A stretch of 64,000 nt of DNA. It comes from Microvirga arsenatis. Lineage in GTDB: Bacteria > Pseudomonadota > Alphaproteobacteria > Rhizobiales > Beijerinckiaceae. The stretch lies in NCBI RefSeq assembly GCF_009910705.1, contig NZ_JAAAXJ010000006.1:186001-250000 (forward strand), given 5' to 3'. Under the pieces are notes generated by a model. That model did not search any database. It was not told the DNA's origin and saw only the letters and a list, made by a program, of their open reading frames with translations. Of the stretch, positions 43,912 to 52,367 are shown one piece after another (positions within the stretch are counted from its first letter, which is position 1; each line of letters opens with the position of its first letter). A program made the position numbers and the translations under genes.

Positions 43912-44681
43912 CCCGTCATCCGCTCTCATTCTTTGCAGTCGGTCTGTCGGTGGTCAGTTTGTCATTCTTCGCCCTGACGTGTGGCGCCTCCTCACAGGAT
44001 ACCCCCGTCCCCACCAGAGATCTGTACCTGCTCACGTCCAAACAGTCTGAGCGGACCGTCATTCTGTTCGAAGACAAGACGCTGAAGCTGACACAGCAAT
44101 CGAGAGAGCGGCTGAAGGAATACGCTGACTTGATGGCAAGGTCAGCCCGCACGTTGCGGCGGGTGCTCGTCATCGGCACCACGATGCCGACTGGGGATCT
44201 CGCTGCAGATCAAGATCTCGCGTTCCGACGTGCGTTGGCAGTGCGGGACGAGTTGGCCCGGCTCAGCGGATTGAGCGAGAGCCTGTTCCTGACCCAGGCA
44301 AGCCGATCTATGCCAGGCTGGCGGGCAGCCGGGCAAGTCTTTGTCGAGCTCGATGTGACGACGTCAACCAACACAGGTGCTGCACAAGCTCGGGTAGCGT
44401 GGGACACCCACTCCCAGCGGTGGCTGCTGATCTGTCGGGATGGGGCCATACCTCCGGCCCGCCTGTCAGCTCCGGACGACTTCTCTGCTCTGGCAGCCTG
44501 CGACGAACCCGGGCGGATCGTCACGAACGCCCGGGCTCCGGTACCGGCTCCGAATGGAGCGGTCGCCCATTGGGATGCAAAGACCTCTCGCTGGGTGATC
44601 CGCTGCGCTGATGGAACGCCCCTATCCGGGCAGGAGCAGGATCCAGATGACTTTCAGGCCCTTTCTCGGTGCCGACGCTGA
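43908..44681 (+). CDS. Exported OmpA-like paralogue with two C-terminal W/C repeats
   Basis: 257 residues from a TTG start that overlaps the previous stop (TTGA), with GGAGAGG just upstream. The signal-peptide region is MTRHPLSFFAVGLSVVSLSF followed by FALTCGASS. A weak OmpA-like domain (about 50-150) shares LAFRRALAVRDELARLSGL with the preceding protein. Two repeats of about 38 residues follow (161-198 and 217-255), each with a W..RW..(L/I).C.DG.......PDDF.AL..C pattern. I do not recognise this repeat. It is probably periplasmic and functions with the neighbouring OmpA-like protein. Confidence 0.72.
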   Translation: MTRHPLSFFAVGLSVVSLSFFALTCGASSQDTPVPTRDLYLLTSKQSERTVILFEDKTLKLTQQSRERLKEYADLMARSARTLRRVLVIGTTMPTGDLAADQDLAFRRALAVRDELARLSGLSESLFLTQASRSMPGWRAAGQVFVELDVTTSTNTGAAQARVAWDTHSQRWLLICRDGAIPPARLSAPDDFSALAACDEPGRIVTNARAPVPAPNGAVAHWDAKTSRWVIRCADGTPLSGQEQDPDDFQALSRCRR

Positions 44682-44719
44682 TGTCCTGCAGTCGAGCCCT
44701 TGTGCCAGCGGAGAATATC

Positions 44720-45658
44720 ATGAACAGAATAGCACGAACTTTGCTGATCCTTGGTTGCCTGTTCGCAGCTGCCAAACCGGTTTATGCCCAAGCACCTAAA
44801 CTGAACGTCGTCATGATGGGCGAGGACGCCGATTCGTCCAGCGTTCCAAGGACAAACCGGGTCTTTACCCGGGTTCAACAGGAAATCATGGAGCAGATGA
44901 ATGTTCGTGGTCTGCAAGTCTATGATGAGGTTGCTGTCAGTCTTGCCATAACCGATCCGGGACGGGTGAGACGCCGCGACGCGGAATTGATCGACGTGGC
45001 ACGGACTGTTTCCCGTCCGCCTCTCGACGTGCTTGTCATCTTCCAGATCTATGCCGCTGCGAACAAGTCACCCGTATCCGACATCATGAAGCTGAACATC
45101 CGCGTTTCCGGTCGGATGCTGAATGTCCGCAGCGGGCAATCCCTCGGTTCATTCGAAGTTGTAGGGCAAGATCTTCCGCCGATCCCGCCAGGATGCAACT
45201 ACGACTGCATCCTCGAGCATGTCGGTAATGAGGCCAAGCCGATTGCTGGTGAAGTCAGCACCGCGCTTTATGATAAGCTGACTTCTTTCATAGGTCCGGC
45301 ACCTGTCCTCGCGGCCGCACCGGCCCACCTGCCAGCACCAATCCCGCAGGCCGCTCCGGTTGCGGCGGTCCCTGCATCGACCTGCCCAGGCCTACCCAAT
45401 GCCTATGTATTCAAGCTGGCAAACTTTGCTGCCGCAGAGGTGTCGCAGATCGAAGCCTTCATCGGCGCCTTCAGTTGCTTCGAGACGATTCGTCCGATCC
45501 GCCAGTCGGCTTCTACAACTGAGTATTGGTACGAGTCGCGTATCGACCAGCAGCGGCTCGCGCGCAATCTGCAAGGGATGAAAGACGCTATGGGCGTCAA
45601 TTTTCAAATTCAGTTCTCCGGAAATTCCGTGAGCCTGACAAAAGTTTTGACGCGGTAA
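44720..45658 (+). CDS. Exported protein of unknown function in envelope cluster
   Basis: 312 residues from ATG 44720 with GGAGAATATC before it. The signal peptide is MNRIARTLLILGCLFAAAKP ending VYAQA. The mature N-terminal 170 residues contain MGEDADSSSVPRTNRVFTRV and VLVIFQIYAAAN, followed by an Ala/Pro-rich linker (about 202-225) and a C-terminal 80-residue domain (AYVFKLANFAAAEVSQIEAF). It contains several Cys residues. No family was recognised. Position in the cluster suggests an outer-membrane or periplasmic accessory role. Confidence 0.75.
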   Translation: MNRIARTLLILGCLFAAAKPVYAQAPKLNVVMMGEDADSSSVPRTNRVFTRVQQEIMEQMNVRGLQVYDEVAVSLAITDPGRVRRRDAELIDVARTVSRPPLDVLVIFQIYAAANKSPVSDIMKLNIRVSGRMLNVRSGQSLGSFEVVGQDLPPIPPGCNYDCILEHVGNEAKPIAGEVSTALYDKLTSFIGPAPVLAAAPAHLPAPIPQAAPVAAVPASTCPGLPNAYVFKLANFAAAEVSQIEAFIGAFSCFETIRPIRQSASTTEYWYESRIDQQRLARNLQGMKDAMGVNFQIQFSGNSVSLTKVLTR

Positions 45659-45693
45659 GGATTGGCCGATCCGCGCAAAAGGGGGTAACAACA

Positions 45694-46188
45694 ATGTATC
45701 TGATCACCAAGAAGACTTCATCGCGGGTTGTGGGGCTTGCCCTGTCCTGTGCCATGGCCATCTCGGCAGTCAGCCCTGCAGCGGCTCAGATGCCGAATTT
45801 CGGTTCCGTTCTGGGAGGTGCGGTTGGCGGCGCAGTCGGATCTCGGCATGGCGCAGGCGGAGCAATCGCCGGGGCCATCATCGGCATCGCAGCAGGCGCA
45901 ATCCTTCAGGGTCTGATCGACGATATCGAGAAGAGGAATGCTAAGGCGGCGGCAAACGCCGCTCTCAAGTCTGGTTCTTCAGGTAACCGCACTTTCAAGA
46001 ATTCCAAAGGGCAGCAAGTGAAGGTCTCCACCAACGTGAAGGAGACCACGAATTCCCAAGGTCGGAAGTGCCGTCAGGTCACGACCCAGGTCGAACGTGA
46101 TGGCAAGGCGGAATCCGGTGGCGGCACCGAGACCGTCTGCCAAGTGCAACTCGCAAGCGGCAAGACCGGCTATCCGACGATCGAGTGA
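45694..46188 (+). CDS. Glycine-zipper periplasmic/outer-membrane protein
   Basis: 164 residues from ATG 45694 (GGGGG ten bases upstream). Signal peptide MYLITKKTSSRVVGLALSCA, cleaved after SPAAAQ. A glycine-zipper segment VLGGAVGGAVGSRHGAGGAI, continuing AGAIIGIAAGAIL, can form a helical hairpin in a membrane. The C-terminal part (about 95-164) is a small beta-rich domain with two Cys (KCRQV, VCQV). This resembles the 17-kDa-antigen/glycine-zipper 2TM group. It is the fourth gene of the envelope cluster. Confidence 0.78.
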   Translation: MYLITKKTSSRVVGLALSCAMAISAVSPAAAQMPNFGSVLGGAVGGAVGSRHGAGGAIAGAIIGIAAGAILQGLIDDIEKRNAKAAANAALKSGSSGNRTFKNSKGQQVKVSTNVKETTNSQGRKCRQVTTQVERDGKAESGGGTETVCQVQLASGKTGYPTIE

Positions 46189-46199
46189 ACTTGACAGGA

Positions 46200-46228
46200 C
46201 AGGGATGCCCGCTATGTGGGCATCCCTG
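46200..46228 (+). terminator. Stem-loop after the glycine-zipper gene
   Basis: A perfect 11-bp stem CAGGGATGCCC / GGGCATCCCTG with a 7-nt loop lies between the glycine-zipper gene and the next coding region. It lacks a clean T-run (CCATCCCTCTT follows), so it may attenuate rather than fully terminate. Confidence 0.55.
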
Positions 46229-46258
46229 CCATCCCTCTTATCCCTTTAGTAGATTTCC

Positions 46259-48112
46259 ATGACCGAGCGCACAATTGACATCGCACGATTGGCCGGTGCC
46301 ATTCTGCTGACCCTGACTGCTCTGCCTGCACAGGCGCAGGAAACTGCTGCGGCGCCTCCGATAGAAGCCGAGTTCGAAGCGGCTGCTCTCAGCCTGATGG
46401 AACACATCATCAAATCGTGCTTGCCGGAGGCGAAGGATCTGCTGAATGGGGAACGATTGGGATTCGGTCTGCAGGCCTCCGGCACTGAAATCAAAGGTCT
46501 TGCACCTGATCAGAGCCACAACCTGATGCTGCAGATCAATGAGTCGTTTAGGAAGCTCAGAAACGCCGAATTGCTCTATACACCGACCTTCACGCTTCAG
46601 CGTGATCTCGCGAATATGACCAAGCCGGAAGAGCGTAAACGGCACAGGGACAACGTCGAAAGCAAGACGCATTTACTTGTCACTCCGACGGTGACCGCGG
46701 AGGGCGATCAGCGTCGCTTTGCTCTTAGTGCCGATCCGGTTCCCGGTGGGAGGCTTCAGTCTGCATTCAGTTGCGGCGTTGCAAGTGAACGACGTCGCAT
46801 TCCAGCGGAAGTCATCGGAGAAACGTTCCATTCACCGGCTGAAATCTTTAGACAATTTGCCGGAGCAATTTATGACCGCATTTCGCGCGACCGGAACCGG
46901 CTGGAGGTGGTCGCTAGCGATACGAAGCTTGATCCGCTTAGTGAAGAAGCAGTGTCGGTGATCCTTAAAGAGGTCAACGAGCACAAGAGCAAATCCATTG
47001 TCATTGGAGCAGATCCAACCCCGATCCAGGTCAGCAAGGGCCGAAATTCGTTACCTGCAGGGGAGCCGAACGAGAACCTTTGGACGGTCGAACTCAAGCT
47101 TATCGAGCAGGCACGAGAGGCCAAGCTAGTGGTCATGGCGACACCGAACAACCCCAACGCGCAGGCTCTTGCAAAAGACGGACTGGTTCGGCTCGCCATG
47201 CTGCCGGCTCGAACCACTGAGAGCCTTCAAAGTGTCAGCCTCTCGGGGCCAAGTGCCGGAGCCGTCAACGGAATTCTCAAGTCGCAGCAGGCGACGGTTC
47301 TGCCTGTCGGCCCATCCCTTCAGCGTTTGTCCGGCCGCATCGATCCCAATGGATCCAAAGCCTTTTCAGTCGTCCTGAACGAGGCTTCCATACTGGAGCT
47401 CGACATTGAGCAGATCGAGAAGCGCAAGATCGTGCTGCTCGACATAGGAGGCCGGGAGATCCCACCCGCATTTACAGGAACTAGCCGGCCGAACCTGCGG
47501 CGGTATGCGGATCTACAGGGCAGTTACGTGCTACTGATTGCAAATGACGCGAGCACCGAGTCCGGTTTCGTGCTCAGAAGCCGCAGTTCAACGACAATGC
47601 TGGAACCCGAGCCGCCGGGTGAACTGACAAGAACTTTCGGTGACTGGGCGGTTGGGATCTCGACGGCACAAGAGCGCAAGGTCTGCTTTGCCTATACAAC
47701 GGCCACACATGGGTCGACAGTCAGTCGCCTGCAGCGTCCGGTCATCTGGTTCTCGATTGACAGCGACAAGGATTCGCCGCTGATCCACTTCCTGGATGAC
47801 TCACGCTTCTATGCAAAACCATCATCTGCTCGCGCAGCCGTGATAAGTTCCGGCCAGTCTCAATTTCCGATCAACCTTTCAGAGATGGGAGGAAAGCTCG
47901 TTCCAGCCCAGAAAGACGCGGCTGGCCGTACGATCCTGAGCAATGAGAGCATTCGCGGCTTTACACGCGGGCGATCCATGCAGTTGACCGGAATGGACGA
48001 GAAAGGCCGAGATGGGCGCGTCATCTACTCGTTGATGGGATACAAGCAGGCAATCACTGCAATGGCGGCGACCTGCGGCCGTCCCGAGCTTGCTGACAAG
48101 CTGGTTTGGTAA
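46259..48112 (+). CDS. Exported protein with C-terminal IalB-like domain
   Basis: 617 residues with a signal peptide (MTERTIDIARLAGAILLTLT then ALPAQAQ). The C-terminal about 155 residues, beginning TRTFGDWAVGISTAQERKVC, resemble the invasion-associated locus B fold: a WD/FGDW strand, a cysteine pair (VCFAY, AATCG) and the MGYKQAITAM end. The 460 residues before it are unclassified (an alpha/beta region and an LSGRIDPNGSKAFSV-type beta segment). IalB-like proteins are periplasmic or surface proteins in Hyphomicrobiales. It is the last member of the envelope cluster. Confidence 0.72.
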   Translation: MTERTIDIARLAGAILLTLTALPAQAQETAAAPPIEAEFEAAALSLMEHIIKSCLPEAKDLLNGERLGFGLQASGTEIKGLAPDQSHNLMLQINESFRKLRNAELLYTPTFTLQRDLANMTKPEERKRHRDNVESKTHLLVTPTVTAEGDQRRFALSADPVPGGRLQSAFSCGVASERRRIPAEVIGETFHSPAEIFRQFAGAIYDRISRDRNRLEVVASDTKLDPLSEEAVSVILKEVNEHKSKSIVIGADPTPIQVSKGRNSLPAGEPNENLWTVELKLIEQAREAKLVVMATPNNPNAQALAKDGLVRLAMLPARTTESLQSVSLSGPSAGAVNGILKSQQATVLPVGPSLQRLSGRIDPNGSKAFSVVLNEASILELDIEQIEKRKIVLLDIGGREIPPAFTGTSRPNLRRYADLQGSYVLLIANDASTESGFVLRSRSSTTMLEPEPPGELTRTFGDWAVGISTAQERKVCFAYTTATHGSTVSRLQRPVIWFSIDSDKDSPLIHFLDDSRFYAKPSSARAAVISSGQSQFPINLSEMGGKLVPAQKDAAGRTILSNESIRGFTRGRSMQLTGMDEKGRDGRVIYSLMGYKQAITAMAATCGRPELADKLVW

Positions 48113-48348
48113 TCGGCAACTAGATTTACCAATAGCGCCCGTTATGGGGGAACTACCATTCTGTATCTGCGAGATTGGCGACGAGATCAGCCAATCATCG
48201 CAAATTGCTAAGCGGCCATGGCCGATAATCAGCACACCAGTGAGGCTGTGCAGACGTTCGTCTGCAGTCACGACTGGCTTGCGGAAGGCTTTGATACGGG
48301 CTGAACCGCCGCCCGACTTTCATGAAGAGGCTGTAGGATGCTTCTTTG

Positions 48349-49842
48349 TCAGCGTCGCTCCATGATGATATAGAGACCAGGCACCGGGCGGGCTGCCTCA
48401 AGCCGAATAGTGCTTTCCTGTGTCTCAAGGATAGTGAAATCGGCAGACACTTTTTTGATGTACTCAAGAGAATGAGCAAAGCGTCCGGATGGCTGAAGGT
48501 TGAAGCCTGGTCCTTCTCCAACCTCGACGCTCAAGGCGAGAATACCTCCTCGGACCAAAGCGCCGGCTGCAGCGCTCAGAAGCGGCTCAAGATCTCCGAA
48601 ATAGATCAGCGAGTCCGCCGCGAAAATTAGATCGAAGTGTTTTGTCGCTCCTTGGAGATAAGCGACTGCCTCGGACTTGACGAGATCGACGTATTCCTTT
48701 CGCTTGGCTGCTTCGGCCAGCATGCCAGAGGAGATGTCAACTCCGATCAGAGCTGATCCGAATGGCATCAGTTCCTTGGCCGCAAGTCCCGTACCGCAGC
48801 CCAGATCTAGCATATGCGCGAAGTTCGTCCGATGCCTTGCCAGGAGGTTCGCCATCTGTTGCGGAGCGTTGTACTGAAGGGTATCAAGAAGCTTGCCGTC
48901 GAACTGCGGAGCAAAGCAATCGAAGTATTGTTCGATGTATTCATGAGGCGCGGCAACCATGGTTTTCCCAAGAACGGCATCGAGCAGATAGCGCCGCACC
49001 GGATCGCTGGGATCCTCGGCGAGCCTTATCCGGCCGAGTTCAGCTGCGGCTTCAAGATGGCCACACGCACTGAGGACAGAGAAGGCATCCCTCGTGATAA
49101 TCTCGAGATCCTCTCGATCGTCGCCTGCGATCTGCTCATATTCTCGAAGAGCCTCTTGAACACGACCCTCGATCATAGCCTGGAACGTCAGGGCTCGTGC
49201 CCGCTTCTGCCGGGTTAGAAGATCGAGCGGCAATGTTAGTCGGGCGGCTTCGTCGAATGACCTCACGCTCCCTGTAAAATCTGATGCGATAAAGAACAGG
49301 TGTCCGAGAGCGTAGTGGGCAAGGCCATTGACGGGATCAAGTTCAACGGAAATTTTTACCGAACTTAGGGCTTCCTCGTACTTTTTCTTCCTGAACAGCA
49401 AGAGTCCAAGCCCAAGATGCGCAGCGGCGGATTCCGGGTTGAGGACGATCGTACGACGGTAGGCATCCTCGGATGTCTCGATGTCGTCCAACCTGTCCGC
49501 GAGACTGGCGAGAGTCTGCCATGAGTGAGGGTTACAGGAGTCAATCTCCAAGGATCTCCGTATCGCCAGCAATGCTTGCTCGTCACGATCCAAGGCGCTG
49601 TGGACGTTCGCCAGATCGCGCCAGAGGTCAGGGTCGTCGGGAGTGAGGGAGAGCGCGGCTGCAAAGGTTCGAGCTGCTGTCTCGAAACGTCCATTCTCCC
49701 AGTGAATGAGACCAAGGCGCCGTAAGGCAGGTGCTGGATGACCCAATTGGTGAACGATACGACCGAAGTCCGGCAGATTGGCTTCCAGGCTCGCTACAAG
49801 CGCCATCGTGGTACCGACATCAGGAAGTTGAATGCTTGTCAT
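48349..49842 (-). CDS. TPR-repeat SAM-dependent methyltransferase
   Basis: 497 residues from ATG 49842 (AAAAGGG upstream). The N-terminal 250 residues are TPR-like helical repeats (SLTPDDPDLWRDLANVHSAL, IVLNPESAAAHLGLGLLLF, SVELDPVNGLAHYALGHLFF). From about residue 340 there is a class I methyltransferase fold with motif I LDLGCGTGLAAKEL, acidic strand LIGVDISSGML and AADSLIYFGDLEPLL. The combination is typical of glycan- or peptide-linked methyltransferases in alphaproteobacteria. The substrate is not known. It is convergent with the IalB-like gene. Confidence 0.82.
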   Translation of the reverse strand: MTSIQLPDVGTTMALVASLEANLPDFGRIVHQLGHPAPALRRLGLIHWENGRFETAARTFAAALSLTPDDPDLWRDLANVHSALDRDEQALLAIRRSLEIDSCNPHSWQTLASLADRLDDIETSEDAYRRTIVLNPESAAAHLGLGLLLFRKKKYEEALSSVKISVELDPVNGLAHYALGHLFFIASDFTGSVRSFDEAARLTLPLDLLTRQKRARALTFQAMIEGRVQEALREYEQIAGDDREDLEIITRDAFSVLSACGHLEAAAELGRIRLAEDPSDPVRRYLLDAVLGKTMVAAPHEYIEQYFDCFAPQFDGKLLDTLQYNAPQQMANLLARHRTNFAHMLDLGCGTGLAAKELMPFGSALIGVDISSGMLAEAAKRKEYVDLVKSEAVAYLQGATKHFDLIFAADSLIYFGDLEPLLSAAAGALVRGGILALSVEVGEGPGFNLQPSGRFAHSLEYIKKVSADFTILETQESTIRLEAARPVPGLYIIMERR

Positions 49843-50199
49843 GCTGAGAACCCTTTTCGCTGCCCGAGGTCGAACCACCTGGGATAGGAATACCAGCATT
49901 GGCTTTTCTGAGCCTTGCCAGTGAGTGCTGTTGTGCGACTCATATTGAAACTGAGTTCATCTCGGGGATGGAGACAAGCAGAAGCCGAAGGTGAAGCTCA
50001 AGGGGTGTAGATGGATGGAGCCTGATCCTCACGTCGGCGAGCTGCTCTTCGGCAGGCCGGTACAGCAAGCATCTCCATTATCGTGAGTAGGCAGAGAGTG
50101 GGTGCCCTGCCGGGTTGCGAGCCGCCTCGGACAAAGATTGTGCTGGGACGCGACGCATTCCTATCTGTGTGACGGTCTGAACAGCATAGGAATTTCCAG
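49843..50199. other. Intergenic region without recognised genes
   Basis: About 350 nt between the LysE stop and the TPR-methyltransferase start, both on the minus strand. It probably holds the promoter of the methyltransferase gene. No repeat or hairpin stood out. Confidence 0.45.
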
Positions 50200-50811
50200 C
50201 TAGCGCTCGGTCAATGCGAGTTTTGCGCCTAGCGCTACAAAGGCTGCGGCGAAACCCCTACGCATCCAGGTGAGGATAGAGGGCCTGGAGGTGATGTGGC
50301 TTCGGACTGAGGCGGCAAAAACACCATAAACGACGAATACAGCATATGTCACAGCCATAAAAACTAGGGACAACACGACCATCGAGCCTAAGGGGTTAGC
50401 GTCTTCAGCAGTGATGAACTGAGGCAGGAAGGCGAAGAAAAATATGGAAAGCTTCGGATTCAGAACATTGACGAGTATAGCGGAGGCAATGACCTGGCCG
50501 TTGGAGCGCGGAGAATCGTCTGGATCGATCCGCAGAGTCCCATGCTCTTTCAGCGTCATCCAAGCCATATAGAGCAGATAGGCGACGCCTGCATACTTGA
50601 TGATCTGAAAGGCAATTGCACTTGCGTGCAGGATAGCTGCCAAGCCAGTAATGGCTGCAAGCATGTGAGGGACAATACCAAGGGTACAGCCAAGCGCTGC
50701 TACGACAGCAGCCCGCGCGCCTCTTGACAGGCCTGCGGCCAGAGTCACGACGACTCCTGTGCCGGGAGAAGCCGCGATGATCAGCGACGTGATCAGAAAT
50801 TCGATGCTCAA
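50200..50811 (-). CDS. LysE/RhtB-family amino-acid exporter
   Basis: About 203 residues, six membrane helices. Two TTG starts are possible (50811 and 50823). The inner one has GGAG six bases upstream and leaves the usual short N-terminus before SLIIAASPGTGVVVTLAAGL, the LysE signature loop (normally PGPN; here PGTG). NVLNPKLSIFFFAFLPQF is the second conserved block. It exports an amino acid or analogue across the inner membrane. It follows an AraC regulator on the same strand, a common pairing. Confidence 0.88.
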   Translation of the reverse strand: MSIEFLITSLIIAASPGTGVVVTLAAGLSRGARAAVVAALGCTLGIVPHMLAAITGLAAILHASAIAFQIIKYAGVAYLLYMAWMTLKEHGTLRIDPDDSPRSNGQVIASAILVNVLNPKLSIFFFAFLPQFITAEDANPLGSMVVLSLVFMAVTYAVFVVYGVFAASVRSHITSRPSILTWMRRGFAAAFVALGAKLALTER

Positions 50812-51117
50812 GGGACTCTCCAACTCTCAAATATAGGTGCCTGCTAGTCTCGAAACTCGAATGCCAGGGAGGGCAGAAGCAGGAAATCAGTTCCCGCAAT
50901 GGCGGGCCTGATAGCGGCGATCACATTCGAGGATCTGGACACCAGTCTGCGGCTGCCCCCTCTGCAGTCGGTTCTAACGGCAGAAGCGTCTGCAACTTTA
51001 TTAAGTCTGGGGTGCGGAACTGCGGCCTGTATTCCAATCCTGTTCCTATGATGGATGGGAGTTTAAGACAGCCTGGGTGCCTCGTCTTGAATGAAATTGC
51101 AGTGTCGAACGGAAGGA
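50812..51117. other. Gap between AraC-type and LysE-type genes
   Basis: About 306 nt separate the AraC-type regulator stop from the exporter start on the same strand. It should contain the exporter's own promoter and the regulator's binding site. No specific element was identified. Confidence 0.4.
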
Positions 51118-51948
51118 TTACCGGGCAGCTTCAAGATAGGCGCGGGGTGAGATCCCATAGGTCCTGACAAAGGTTCTGGTCATATGACTTTGATCGGCAA
51201 ACCCGCTCGCGATCGATGCCTCGGCGAGGGGAACGCCCTCAACAATCAAGCGTCGTGCGAGCTGGAGACGACGCTGGACCAGATAGGCATGGGGCGTCAG
51301 TCCTGTTGCCCTTGAGAAACTCCGGAGGAGCTGAAAGCGGCTTAATCCGCATGCCTCGGCCAGTTCAGCCAGGGTCAAGGATGCTGCAGGATCATCATCG
51401 ATTCGGTTGCGTGCATAAGCTATGCTTTGAGGGATACCTCCCCACATATCGGATGCGCAGCCCAGATTCATGGTGGCTGCAAGCAGCAGCAACAGCTGTT
51501 CCTCCTCGCGAGTACCGTTTCTCGGAGTACAGGAGGTAGTCAGGATATCGAACAACTCTCTGAAGCGGTTGGCTAAGTTTTTGTCGGTTAGCACTGGTGC
51601 GGAGAATTCGGCCAGGGTAGTCTTTCCCTCCGTGGCGTCTTCAATAGTTTCTGCCACAAGCGCCGGATCCAGATAGATCATCCGCCACGCCCGTGCGGCA
51701 TCTCCGATCGGGCTGCCGTCGTGAACCTCCCCGGGATTGACAGTAATCGTATCGCCGGGACCTGCTTCCACCATGCCATGATTGCTGTGCGATCTGTGAG
51801 CTCCGCGTTCGATGACACCAATTCCAAACTGGTCATGAGTATGCCGCGGAAAGGCATGCCGCGTCTCCGCTAAGACGGCGACAATGCCGGTTACGCTGGT
51901 TCTGGCTGTTATAAACTCGCGGCGTGGAGCTCGACATGTTGCAGGCAT
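51118..51948 (-). CDS. AraC-family transcriptional regulator
   Basis: 276 residues. The N-terminal cupin-like sensor (about 30-140: FPRHTHDQFGIGVIERGAHR, TITVNPGEVHDG) precedes a double helix-turn-helix at about 178-272 (LTLAELAEACGLSRFQLLRS, ASIASGFADQSHMTRTFVRT). It belongs to the class often adjacent to LysE exporters and presumably activates the neighbouring gene in response to an amino acid. The start codon has a weak ribosome site, and a 91-codon frame upstream overlaps it by 40 nt. Confidence 0.9.
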   Translation of the reverse strand: MPATCRAPRREFITARTSVTGIVAVLAETRHAFPRHTHDQFGIGVIERGAHRSHSNHGMVEAGPGDTITVNPGEVHDGSPIGDAARAWRMIYLDPALVAETIEDATEGKTTLAEFSAPVLTDKNLANRFRELFDILTTSCTPRNGTREEEQLLLLLAATMNLGCASDMWGGIPQSIAYARNRIDDDPAASLTLAELAEACGLSRFQLLRSFSRATGLTPHAYLVQRRLQLARRLIVEGVPLAEASIASGFADQSHMTRTFVRTYGISPRAYLEAAR

Positions 51949-52184
51949 AGGCGATCTCTGGAGGATCCCATGAGGATGACGGCCTCATTGATACGCCTGA
52001 GGAGGTCTGCCGTGAACTCCTGAATCAAGTCTGCGACATCGGCCGGTCGTCCGAGCAGGCGACGGGCAACTTTCAGAACAAGCCGGATAACCGCGTAAGA
52101 GCCGCTGAAGAGCCAGCGTCCAAGCCATGTGGAGGGCGGGAATTCCTGATCCCGCGAGGTGGAGACCTCGCTGCAACCTGCCAT
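51909..52184 (-). CDS. Possible small protein overlapping the AraC gene (uncertain)
   Basis: A 91-codon frame immediately upstream of and overlapping the AraC-type gene by 40 nt. Its translation contains a plausible amphipathic helical stretch (GSYAVIRLVLKVARRLLGRP, ADVADLIQEFTADLL) and a coding-like third-position bias, but the ribosome site is weak and the C-terminal end reads like overlap. No family was recognised. It may be real or a chance frame. Confidence 0.3.
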   Translation of the reverse strand: MAGCSEVSTSRDQEFPPSTWLGRWLFSGSYAVIRLVLKVARRLLGRPADVADLIQEFTADLLRRINEAVILMGSSRDRLCLQHVELHAASL

Positions 52185-52310
52185 GACCTAAAGTAATGCA
52201 AGGTCCGATTTCAGCGCTCGGTAGACCGCTGGGTGCTCATACAGGCGGTTGGCCAGGGGCCTCTCCCCGGAACTGCAGTTGTTCCATGGTGTGGCTCTTC
52301 CTCTGCTGGC

Positions 52311-52340
52311 TTGACTTTCCAAAACGTTTTGGGAGACTAT
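52311..52340 (+). promoter_or_regulatory. Promoter with embedded LacI-type operator
   Basis: TTGACT (52311-52316) and GACTAT (52335-52340), 18 nt apart, form a sigma-70-like promoter. The spacer contains a perfect 14-bp palindrome CCAAAACGTTTTGG (52319-52332) with the central CG typical of LacI/GalR operators. The position implies repression by steric block, most likely autoregulation of the following LacI-type gene and its operon. Confidence 0.8.
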
Positions 52341-52367
52341 TTCCAATCTGCGGAGTGCCTGCCGCCC

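Noticed and set aside
52233..52367. N-terminal extension of the LacI-type gene
   Set aside because: It would place 45 non-homologous residues before the DNA-binding helix and would run through the promoter and operator; the TTG at 52368 is better.
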